From NCBI GenBank assembly GCA_963695445.1, contig CAVOGV010000036.1:1-64000 (forward strand): a DNA stretch of 64,000 nucleotides, in the 5' to 3' direction. This DNA comes from Thiohalocapsa sp963695445 (GTDB lineage: Bacteria; Pseudomonadota; Gammaproteobacteria; Chromatiales; Chromatiaceae). Both the position numbers and the translations under genes were made by a program. Of this stretch, positions 56,281-64,000 are shown piece after piece (within the stretch, counting starts at the first letter, position 1; each line of letters opens with the position of its first letter). The notes under the pieces are model-generated. The model was given only the letters and a program-made list of their open reading frames with translations, ran no database searches and was not told the DNA's origin.

Positions 56281-57570
56281 ATGGTAAAAGACCAGAACAC
56301 AGTCTGCTTCCGCACCATGCACCTGAAGGAAAAGGTGCGCCACACGCTCGCGAGCTATCGCAGCGTCGGTGGCTATGTGCAATGGGAGCGCATCCTGAAA
56401 GACAAACCCGACCCGAACGCGCTGATCGAAGAACTCAAGCTGTCGGCCCTGCGCGGGCGCGGCGGCGCCGGCTTTCCGACCGGCCTGAAGTGGAGCTTCA
56501 TGCCGCGCACCGCCCCTGGGCAAAAGTACATCGTGTGCAATTCCGACGAGGGCGAACCCGGCACGTGCAAGGACCGCGACATCCTGCGCTACAACCCGCA
56601 CCAGTTGATCGAGGGCATGGCCATCGCCGGCTACTGCATCGGTGCGACGGTCGGTTACAACTACATCCGCGGGGAGTTCTACGAACCCATCGAGCGCTTC
56701 GATCAGGCGCTTGAGGAGGCCTACGGGGCTGGGCTGTTGGGTAAGGATCTGCTCGGCTCCGGCGTCGATTTCGATCTCTACACCCACCTCGGCGCCGGCG
56801 CCTATATCTGCGGCGAAGAGACCGCGTTGCTGGAATCCCTTGAGGGCAAGAAGGGGCAGCCGCGCTACAAGCCGCCGTTTCCGGCTCAAGCCGGCCTGTA
56901 CGGCAAGCCGACCACCATCAACAACACCGAGTCGTTGGCGTCGGTGCCGGTGATCCTGGAAAAGGGCGGCGACTGGTTCTTGAGTCAGGGTCGGCCTAAC
57001 AACGGCGGGCCGAAGCTGTTCTCGATCACTGGCCATGTCAACCAGCCGGCCAATTTCGAAGTGCCCCTGGGCACGCCGTTCCGCGACATCCTGCAGATGG
57101 CGGGCGGGGTCACGGGCGGCAAGCCGTTGAAGGCGGTGATTCCGGGTGGCTCGTCGGTACCGGTGGTGCCCGGCGAGATCATGCTGCAGACCGATATGGA
57201 CTACGACTCCGTCGCCAAGGCCGGCTCCATGCTCGGCTCTGGCGCGATCATCGTCATCGCCGAGGGCACCTGCATGGTCAAGGTTCTGGCCAATCTGGCG
57301 CATTTCTATGCCCATGAGTCGTGCGGGCAGTGTACGCCGTGCCGCGAGGGAACCGGTTGGTTGTCGCGGGTGCTGCATCGCATCCTGCACGGTCACGGTC
57401 GGCCGAGCGACCTGGACCTGCTCGACAATGTCGCCGGGCGCATCGGCGGGCGCACCATCTGTGCCCTCGGGGATGCCGCGGCCATGCCGGTGCAGAGCTT
57501 CCTGAAGCACTATCGGCATGAGTTCGAATACCTGATCGAACATGGCAAGCCCATGGTCGAGGCGGCCTAG
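56281..57570 (+). CDS. nuoF: NADH-quinone oxidoreductase subunit F
   Basis: A 429-residue flavin and NADH-binding subunit. The NADH loop GRGGAGFPTGLKWSF, FMN region YICGEETALLESLEGKKGQP and [4Fe-4S] motif ESCGQCTPCREGTGW are intact. It starts 100 bases after nuoE, a gap without a recognisable feature. Confidence 0.97.
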   Translation: MVKDQNTVCFRTMHLKEKVRHTLASYRSVGGYVQWERILKDKPDPNALIEELKLSALRGRGGAGFPTGLKWSFMPRTAPGQKYIVCNSDEGEPGTCKDRDILRYNPHQLIEGMAIAGYCIGATVGYNYIRGEFYEPIERFDQALEEAYGAGLLGKDLLGSGVDFDLYTHLGAGAYICGEETALLESLEGKKGQPRYKPPFPAQAGLYGKPTTINNTESLASVPVILEKGGDWFLSQGRPNNGGPKLFSITGHVNQPANFEVPLGTPFRDILQMAGGVTGGKPLKAVIPGGSSVPVVPGEIMLQTDMDYDSVAKAGSMLGSGAIIVIAEGTCMVKVLANLAHFYAHESCGQCTPCREGTGWLSRVLHRILHGHGRPSDLDLLDNVAGRIGGRTICALGDAAAMPVQSFLKHYRHEFEYLIEHGKPMVEAA

Positions 57571-57625
57571 CAACGTCGCCCGGAACACCGTCGCATGGCA
57601 GGCCAGCTGGAGCCAAGAACACTAG

Positions 57626-60061
57626 ATGTCGGACAAGATCACCATCGAACTCGACGGTCGTACCTGCGAGGCGACGCCCGGCGAGATGATCATCGCCGTC
57701 GCGGACCGCGAGGGCGTTGCCATTCCGCGTTTCTGCTACCACGAGAAGCTGTCGATCGCGGCCAACTGTCGCATGTGCCTGGTGGAGGCGGAGCAGGGCG
57801 GGCGACCGTTCCCGAAGCCCGTACCCGCCTGCGCGACCCCCGTGGGCGCCGGCATGAAGGTGCAGACGCGCTCGCGCAAGGCGCTCGAGGCGCAGCGCGG
57901 GACGATGGAATTCCTGCTCATCAATCACCCGCTGGACTGTCCGATCTGCGATCAGGGCGGCGAGTGCGAGCTGCAGGACGTCTCCATGGGGTACGGCGAG
58001 GACGTCTCGCGCTTTACCGAGCGCAAGCGCGTGGTCAAGGACGAAGATCTCGGCCCGTTGATCGCGACCGAGATGACGCGCTGCATCCACTGCACCCGCT
58101 GCGTGCGTTTCGGCGCCGAGATCGCTGGCGTGCGTGAACTCGGTGCCACCGGCCGCGGCGAGGAGATGCGCATCGGCACCTTTGTCGAGCATACCGTCGC
58201 CCACGAACTCTCGGGCAACATCATCGACCTGTGCCCGGTGGGTGCGCTGACCTCGAAGCCCTATCGCTTCACCGCCCGCGCCTGGGAGCTGACCAGCGAG
58301 GACGGTATCGCACCCCACGATAGCGTCGGCTCCAACCTGCAACCTGCATGTGCGCGGCGGTCGGGTCATGCGCGTGCATCCGCGCGACAACGAGGCCGTC
58401 AACGAGACCTGGATCTCCGACCGCGACCGCTTCGGCTACGAAGGTCTGAACAGCGACCTGCGCCTGACGCAGCCCATGGCCAAGCGCAACGGCACCTGGC
58501 AGGCGTTGGACTGGCAGTCCGCGTTGCACCTGGTCTCCGCTGGCCTGAAGGGGATCGACGCGGATCAGATCGGCTGGTTGATGGCACCGAATGCGACGCT
58601 GGAAGAGATGTACCTGGCGCAACGGCTGCTCCGGGGGCTCGGCGGTGCGCACATCGACACCCGTCTGCGGCAACAGGACTTCCGCGGTGATGCGGCCGAT
58701 CCGGCCGTGCCCTGGCTGGGTGTGACCATCGCCGAACTGGAGCAGCAGACCGGCCTGTTGGTGATCGGCAGCGATATCCGCCAGGAGCAGCCGCTGCTCG
58801 CCCACCGTATCCGCAAGGCGGCGCTCAACGGCGCCGCGGTGTGCCTGGTCAATCCCTACGAGCTGGCGCTGACGCACCCCAACCGGCAGCTGATCGCGCC
58901 GCCGGGGTGCCTGCCCATGGAACTCGCCGCCATCGCCAATGCCTTGGGCCATTCCGGCACCGGCGCCGCGCCGAGGCCATCGGGCGAGCAAAGGCCGATG
59001 CCGGCCATTTGCACGTGGCCGAGGCCCTGCGCGCTGCCGGCGCGAATGGCAGCGGGCTGGTGCTGATTGGCGCGCTGGCGGAGGCGGACCCTGATTACGC
59101 GTTGATCAAGGCCCTGGCTTATGGCATCGCCGATGCCGCGCATTGCCGGATCGGCTTTCTGCCGCGGGCCGCCAACAGCGTCGGCGCCCCGCTGGCCGGT
59201 GCCATGCCGCATCTGCAGGCGGGTGCCCAGGCGGTCCCGCAATCCGGTCTGAATGCGTTGGCCATGCTGACTGAGCCGCGTGCCGCTTATGTGCTCTGGG
59301 GTATCGACCCGGCGATGGATCTGCTCGATCCCGCGCTGGCCCTGTCGGTGCTCGACGCGTCTGGTCTCGTGGTTGCCTGCAGCGCGTTTCGCAACCCGTC
59401 GTTGGAGGCGGTTGCCGACATCCTGCTGCCCATCGCCGGCTTTGCCGAGACCTCCGGCACCTTCGTCAATGCGGGCGGCGATTGGCAACGTTTCCAGGGC
59501 GCCGTTGCACCGCCTGGAGATGCGCGCCCCGGTTGGAAGGTGCTGCGGGTGCTTGGCAATCTGCTCGAACTCGACGGCTTCGACTATGCGAGCGCGAAGC
59601 AGGTCCACGACGAGATCAAACAGCACTGCGACGGCGTGGAGCCGAGCAATACCCGCCGTGGTGGCTATGATCACGCCGGCCCGCCGAGTGCGATGACCAG
59701 CCCCGAGGGGACGTTGATGCGGGTCGGCAACGTGCCGATCTACGCGGTCGACCAACTGGTGCGGGCGGCGCCGTCGTTGCAGCGCACGCCGCTGGCCGAT
59801 GCCCTCGCGCTCTCTCTGCACCCCGACCAGGCGGCCAAGCTGGGGCTGTCCGATGGCGACCTGGTTGACGTCAGCCAGTCGGTTGTCGGTTCTGGTTCGG
59901 CTGCTGGGGTGCAGGTTCGGGTCCGCTGCGACGACAAGATCGCGATGGGCTGCGGTAGGATTCCGGCCGGCGTTCCGGGCGCCGAGCGACTGGGTCCGCA
60001 GATCGGTCCGTTGGCGGTGGTGCTGGCGACGAGCGACCAACCGCAGGGGGAGACAGCATGA
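57626..60061 (+). CDS. nuoG: NADH-quinone oxidoreductase subunit G (two frame changes)
   Basis: The iron-sulfur-rich subunit of the NADH module. The N-terminal [2Fe-2S] part has CYHEKLSIAANCRMCLVEAE, then HPLDCPICDQGGECELQD and RCIHCTRCVRF. The molybdopterin-like domain follows with WISDRDRFGYEGLNSDLRL. The frame changes at about 58342 by a 7-base tandem duplication (AACCTGC twice), and again near 58968 by net -1. The final part includes ETSGTFVNAGGDWQRFQGAV. The stop at 60059 overlaps the nuoH start. Restored length is about 810 residues. Confidence 0.93.
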
Positions 60062-61101
60062 TGATGGACTTGTGGACCTGGCTGCCGCTGCCGTTGCAGA
60101 GCATTATCGCGATCCTCGCGATCATCCTGCCGTTGCTCGGCGTTGTCGCCTACTTCACCTACGCTGAGCGCAAGGTCATCGGCTACATGCAGGTGCGCAT
60201 CGGCCCGAACCGGGTCGGCTGGCCGGGACTGCTGCAGCCCATCGCCGATGCGCTGAAGCTGCTGATGAAGGAGATCATCGTGCCGAGCAAGGCCAGCAAG
60301 GGCCTGTTTCTGCTGGCGCCGCTGATCTCGATCGCGCCGGCCCTGGCGGCCTGGGCCGTGGTGCCATTCGACGCTGGCCTGGTGCTCGCGGACATCAACG
60401 CGGGCCTGCTCTATGTGCTGGCGCTGACGTCGCTCGGTGTCTACGGCGTGATCATCGCCGGCTGGGCATCCAATTCGAAGTACGCGCTGCTCGGCGCGAT
60501 GCGCGCGGCGGCGCAGATCGTCGCCTACGAGATCGCGATGGGTTTCGCGCTGGTCGGCGTGCTGGTGGCCGCTGGCAGCCTGAACCTGAGCGCCATCGTC
60601 GAGGCCCAGTCCGGAAATTTCCTGACCTGGTTCTGGCTGCCGTTGTTGCCGCTGTTCGGCATCTACTACATCTCCGGTGTCGCGGAGACCAACCGCGCGC
60701 CTTTCGACGTGGCCGAGGGCGAGTCCGAGATCGTCGCTGGCTTCCACGTGGAATACTCCGGCATGGCGTTCGCGATCTTCTTCCTGGCGGAATACGCCAA
60801 CATGGTCTTGATCGCGATGCTGACCACGCTGCTGTTCTTCGGTGGCTGGCTGTCGCCGTTCCAGGGCATGCCGGTGCTGGATCAGACCTTCGCCTTCGTT
60901 CCCGGCATCATCTGGCTGGTGCTGAAGACGTTCTTCTTCATGTTTCTGTTCCTGTGGCTGCGCGCGACCTTCCCGCGTTATCGCTACGACCAGATCATGC
61001 GCCTGGGATGGAAGGTGTTTATTCCGATCACGATCGTCTGGATACTGGTGGTCGCGCTTGCCGTGATACTTGAGGTCCCGCCCTGGTGGTCGCCGGCTTA
61101 G
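60058..61101 (+). CDS. nuoH: NADH-quinone oxidoreductase subunit H
   Basis: A 347-residue membrane subunit at the quinone entry with eight or more helices. YAERKVIGYMQVRIGPNRVG, the ETNRAPFDVAEGESEIVAGF loop and the FLRATFPRYRYDQ-like end WLRATFPRYRYDQIMRLGWK are diagnostic. It overlaps nuoG by four bases. Intact. Confidence 0.97.
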   Translation: MMMDLWTWLPLPLQSIIAILAIILPLLGVVAYFTYAERKVIGYMQVRIGPNRVGWPGLLQPIADALKLLMKEIIVPSKASKGLFLLAPLISIAPALAAWAVVPFDAGLVLADINAGLLYVLALTSLGVYGVIIAGWASNSKYALLGAMRAAAQIVAYEIAMGFALVGVLVAAGSLNLSAIVEAQSGNFLTWFWLPLLPLFGIYYISGVAETNRAPFDVAEGESEIVAGFHVEYSGMAFAIFFLAEYANMVLIAMLTTLLFFGGWLSPFQGMPVLDQTFAFVPGIIWLVLKTFFFMFLFLWLRATFPRYRYDQIMRLGWKVFIPITIVWILVVALAVILEVPPWWSPA

Positions 61102-61187
61102 TATCGAGTCCCTAGAACGCGTTCCTAGTAACGAGTTCCTAGTAACTAGCCTCCAGAAACGAGCCCCCAGCAACTGGCAACTGACAA
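61102..61187 (+). repeat. CTAGTAACGAGTT quasi-repeat abutting nuoI
   Basis: Imperfect units such as CCTAGTAACGAGTTCCTAGT, AACTAGCCTCCAGAAACGAG and CCCAGCAACTGGCAACTG fill the whole nuoH-nuoI gap, ending two to three bases before the ATG at 61190. No Shine-Dalgarno is present. A related string (ACTAGTAACGAGTATCTAGG, CACTAGGTACTAGG) lies at 37015-37048 near the metK end. Confidence 0.85.
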
Positions 61188-61189
61188 TC

Positions 61190-61681
61190 ATGATCGAAGC
61201 CGCCCGCAACTACCTGAACAGCCTGATGCTGACGGAGCTCTTCCGCGGCATGAGTCTGACCGGTCGCTACTTGTTCAAGCGCAAGTTCACGGTGCAGTAT
61301 CCGGAGGAGAAGGCGCCGATCTCGCCGCGCTTCCGCGGCCTGCACGCGTTGCGTCGCTATCCGAACGGCGAGGAGCGCTGTATTGCTTGCAAGCTGTGTG
61401 AGGCCACCTGCCCGGCGCTGGCGATCACGATCGAGGCCGAGCCCCGCGCCGATGGCTCGCGTCGCACGACGCGCTACGATATCGATCTGTTCAAGTGCAT
61501 CTACTGCGGCTTCTGCGAAGAGTCCTGTCCGGTGGACTCCATCGTCGAGACGGGCATTTACGAGTATCACTTCGAGAATCGCGGCGAGAACATTATGACC
61601 AAGGAAAAGTTGCTCGCCATCGGCGATAAGTACGAGGCCGACATCGCCGCCGCGCGCGCGGCGGACGCGGCCTATCGGTGA
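61190..61681 (+). CDS. nuoI: NADH-quinone oxidoreductase subunit I
   Basis: A 163-residue TYKY-type ferredoxin subunit with two [4Fe-4S] clusters: ERCIACKLCEATCPALAI and KCIYCGFCEESCPVDSIVE. The start MIEAARNYLNSLMLTELFRG at 61190 matches the family although no ribosome site is seen. Intact. Confidence 0.96.
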   Translation: MIEAARNYLNSLMLTELFRGMSLTGRYLFKRKFTVQYPEEKAPISPRFRGLHALRRYPNGEERCIACKLCEATCPALAITIEAEPRADGSRRTTRYDIDLFKCIYCGFCEESCPVDSIVETGIYEYHFENRGENIMTKEKLLAIGDKYEADIAAARAADAAYR

Positions 61682-61777
61682 GGTTGGGGTCGCGGTCCGC
61701 TACCGACCGGCCCGGCGCGTTATGGTAGTCCCGCAGCGAAACGGTAACGGGTCAACAACAAGCGGTACATTATCGGT

Positions 61778-61869
61778 GAACTACGAAACACGCGAAAAGC
61801 GCGGAAATTCTCGAGATACAGATGAGACGCTGTTTACGTTCGTGTATTTCGGGCATTTTGTAGTTTTTT
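61778..61869. repeat. Complete inverted-repeat element between nuoI and nuoJ
   Basis: Left arm GAACTACGAAACACGCGAAA (61778-61797) then AGCGCGGAAATT; right arm TTCGTGTATTTCGGGCATTT (61839-61858) then TGTAGTTTTTT. The arms are imperfect complements separated by about 30 bases. The whole gap between nuoI and nuoJ is 342 bases and holds no gene, whereas most other nuo joints are short or overlapping. Confidence 0.8.
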
Positions 61870-62023
61870 GCTGAACTGTTCCGTGGCTCGCGCCCCGGTC
61901 GCTTCAGCGCGATAACGTACGGGTGGCAGGCAGTGTCCTCGCCGCCGATAACGATTAGACAACTGGAGTCAGCCAGCGTCGGGGAGTCCCGCGGGCTTCA
62001 CGACTGAGCATCTGGAATTCCCT

Positions 62024-62719
62024 ATGGGCTTTGAAAAATTCCTCTTCTATGTCTTCGCCGCGATTACCGTATTCGCAGCGGGGATGGTGGTGACGCGCCG
62101 CAATCCGGTGCACTCGGTTCTTTACCTGGTGTTGGCCTTCGTCAGCAGTGCGGCCCTGTGGCTGCTGCTGGAGGCGGAGTTCTTGGGTATTGTCCTGGTG
62201 CTGGTCTACGTCGGCGCGGTGATGGTGCTGTTCCTGTTCGTCGTCATGATGCTCGACATCGACATCGCGTCGCTGCGTGCCCAGTTCATCCGCCAGTTGC
62301 CGCTGGGTTTGGTGGTCGCCGGCGTCATGGTGATGAATCTGTTCCTGATCCTGGGTCCGTCGAACTTCGGGCTCGCGGAGTTCGCGAAGCCGGAGGGCCG
62401 GCCGGCCGACTACAGCAATACCGCCGAATTGGGCATGCAGCTGTATACCACCTATCTATTCCAGTTCGAGGTCGCTTCGGTGATCTTGCTGGTGGCCATC
62501 GTCGCTGCCATTCGCCTGACGCTGCGCCACCGACCGGAAACAAAGTATCAGGACCCGTCCAAGCAGGTTCGCGTGCGCAAGGGGCCGGATCGCATTCGCA
62601 TGGTCTCGATGGCGCCGGAGCGCATTCCGAAGCCGGTGCCATTGGCCGCCGCGGATGCGTCCGCCGAGGTATCGGACTCAGCCAATCCCGAATCCGCCAA
62701 TCAGGAGAAGGCCGAATGA
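62024..62719 (+). CDS. nuoJ: NADH-quinone oxidoreductase subunit J
   Basis: A 231-residue membrane subunit with five helices. It starts MGFEKFLFYVFAAITVFAAG; RRNPVHSVLYLVLAFVSSAA and VYVGAVMVLFLFVVMMLDI are family blocks. The last 45 residues (after LTLRHRPETKYQDPS) form a charged and Ala/Ser-rich extension. The stop overlaps nuoK by four bases. Confidence 0.95.
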   Translation: MGFEKFLFYVFAAITVFAAGMVVTRRNPVHSVLYLVLAFVSSAALWLLLEAEFLGIVLVLVYVGAVMVLFLFVVMMLDIDIASLRAQFIRQLPLGLVVAGVMVMNLFLILGPSNFGLAEFAKPEGRPADYSNTAELGMQLYTTYLFQFEVASVILLVAIVAAIRLTLRHRPETKYQDPSKQVRVRKGPDRIRMVSMAPERIPKPVPLAAADASAEVSDSANPESANQEKAE

Positions 62720-63021
62720 TCGCCCTGTCTGACTATCTGCTGCTCGGCGCCGTGCTGTTCTCGATCTCCGTGACCGGTATCTTTCTCAACCGGAAGAATG
62801 TGATCGTGCTGCTGATGTGCATCGAACTGATGCTGCTGGCGGTGAACATGAACTTCGTCGCCTTTTCGCATTTTCTCGGCGATAGCGCCGGGCAGATCTT
62901 CGTGTTTTTCATCCTCACCGTGGCCGCCGCGGAGGCCGCTATCGGGCTCGCCATTCTCGTGGTGCTGTTCCGTAACCGGGGTACGATCAACGTCGATGAC
63001 CTCGACATGCTGAAGGGTTGA
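62716..63021 (+). CDS. nuoK: NADH-quinone oxidoreductase subunit K
   Basis: A 101-residue three-helix proton-channel subunit. It has IELMLLAVNMNFVAFSHFLG with the conserved Glu, and AAAEAAIGLAILVVLFRNRG with the second Glu. The ATG at 62716 overlaps the nuoJ stop (ATGA). Intact. Confidence 0.97.
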   Translation: MIALSDYLLLGAVLFSISVTGIFLNRKNVIVLLMCIELMLLAVNMNFVAFSHFLGDSAGQIFVFFILTVAAAEAAIGLAILVVLFRNRGTINVDDLDMLKG

Positions 63022-63025
63022 GCAC

Positions 63026-64000
63026 ATGGAGAACGTCTATCTCACCATCGTCCTCGCCCCGCTGATCGGCGCCATCATCGCCGGTTTCTTCGGCGGCAAG
63101 ATCGGCCGCGCCGGCGCGCACTGGGCCACCATCGCCGGCGTCGGCCTGTCGTCGGTGCTGTCGCTGTGGGTGGTGTCGCGCTTCATCTGGCATGATGAGC
63201 CGACCTTCAACGGCGCCGTCTATACCTGGATGGTGGCCGAGGGCATGCGCTTCGAGATCGGCTTCCTGGTCGATCGGCTCACCGCGCTGATGATGGCGGT
63301 GGTCACCTTCGTGTCGTTCATGGTGCACATCTACACCGTCGGCTACATGGCCGACGACGAGCACAACTGGCCCGAGGGCGCGCTGACCGGCAAGAACAGC
63401 TACCAGCGTTTCTTCAGCTACATCTCGCTGTTCACCTTCTCGATGCTGATGCTGGTGATGTCGAACAACTTTATGCAGTTGTTCTTCGGCTGGGAGGCGG
63501 TGGGCCTGGTGTCCTACCTGCTGATCGGCTTTTGGTCGGTGCGCGAGTCCGCGATCTTCGCCAATCTGAAGGCGTTCCTGGTCAATCGCGTCGGCGACTT
63601 CGGCTTTATTCTCGGCATCGCCGCCATCGGCATGTACTTCAACTCCATGGACTACGCCGAGGTGTTTGCCCGGGCGCCGGAGTTCGCCGATACCCAGATC
63701 GCGGTATTCGGCGGCGTGTCGCTGATGACGCTGATCTGCATCCTGCTGTTCATCGGCGCCATGGGCAAGTCGGCGCAGGTGCCGCTGCATGTCTGGCTGC
63801 CGGATTCGATGGAAGGCCCGACGCCGATCTCGGCGTTGATCCATGCCGCGACCATGGTCACCGCGGGTATCTTCATGGTGGCGCGCATGTCGCCGCTGTT
63901 CGAGCTGTCGACCACGGCGCTGTCGTTCGTGCTGATCATCGGCGCGGTGACGGCCTTCTTCATGGGGCTGATCGGCCTGGTGCAGAACGACATCAAGCGC
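63026..64000 (+). CDS. nuoL: NADH-quinone oxidoreductase subunit L (partial, cut by window end)
   Basis: The first 325 codons of the largest antiporter-like subunit. The frame from the ATG at 63026 is open to the last base. Features include the helix with FFGWEAVGLVSYLLIGFW (conserved Glu), NRVGDFGFILGIAAIG, and the central proton-path block GKSAQVPLHVWLPDSMEGPT with ISALIHAATMVTAG. Only four bases separate it from nuoK. Confidence 0.97.
   Translation, partial: MENVYLTIVLAPLIGAIIAGFFGGKIGRAGAHWATIAGVGLSSVLSLWVVSRFIWHDEPTFNGAVYTWMVAEGMRFEIGFLVDRLTALMMAVVTFVSFMVHIYTVGYMADDEHNWPEGALTGKNSYQRFFSYISLFTFSMLMLVMSNNFMQLFFGWEAVGLVSYLLIGFWSVRESAIFANLKAFLVNRVGDFGFILGIAAIGMYFNSMDYAEVFARAPEFADTQIAVFGGVSLMTLICILLFIGAMGKSAQVPLHVWLPDSMEGPTPISALIHAATMVTAGIFMVARMSPLFELSTTALSFVLIIGAVTAFFMGLIGLVQNDIKR

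Overview
The window is a 64 kb, GC-rich, mostly housekeeping stretch of a gammaproteobacterial chromosome. Several features point to the order Chromatiales (purple sulfur bacteria and relatives): the block gshB-tonB-yqgE-ruvX-pyrR-pyrB-pyrC'-pilT, a [NiFe]-hydrogenase maturation cluster hupK-hypC-hypD-hypE, a Calvin/glycolysis run tkt-gap-pgk-pyk-fba, and the order tpiA-secG-tRNA-Leu(GAG)-nuoA..L. The order is inferred from gene content and arrangement; the genus cannot be read from the window.

Layout. 1-591: gene-free, with a possible small structured RNA ending in a terminator. 592-9340: glutathione synthesis, a flavin transferase, TonB, YqgE, RuvX, pyrimidine synthesis (PyrR, aspartate carbamoyltransferase and a non-catalytic dihydroorotase-like subunit) and the type IV pilus retraction ATPase. 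9471-13329 (minus): hydrogenase maturation. 13474-18268: two methyltransferases, a polyamine transporter cut off at the start of potH, and cytochrome b561. 18255-22478 (minus): a sensor module of EF-hand protein, cation efflux protein, PhnD-like binding protein and hybrid kinase. 22720-27656: a lipoprotein of the exonuclease-endonuclease-phosphatase fold, then an Anbu peptidase divergent from an ATP-grasp and an alpha-E protein. 28065-33630: rpsP-rimM-trmD-rplS, sbcB and gltA. 34357-38230 (minus): the SAM cycle metK, then ahcY behind an SAH riboswitch, then metF. 38431-46859: a thioredoxin-like protein and the carbon block. 47051-47570: a broken response-regulator remnant. 48397-52515: typA, smpB, tpiA, secG and tRNA-Leu. 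52697-64000: complex I genes nuoA to the first part of nuoL.

Two things stand out. First, many conserved genes are broken by small indels. I count about 23 frame changes in recognisable genes; about 18 are net +1, including three in tkt and two in gap. Sequencing or assembly error is the likeliest cause, but the bias is strong. Second, intergenic DNA is unusually repetitive. There are at least six families of interspersed inverted repeats, and many start codons are directly preceded by short, locus-specific quasi-tandem repeats that replace a visible Shine-Dalgarno sequence. One repeat element sits inside the nuo operon.

The best candidates for unusual biology are the Anbu/ATP-grasp/alpha-E set, the binding-protein-plus-kinase module linked to a metal efflux gene, the candidate RNA upstream of gshB, and the repeat families.
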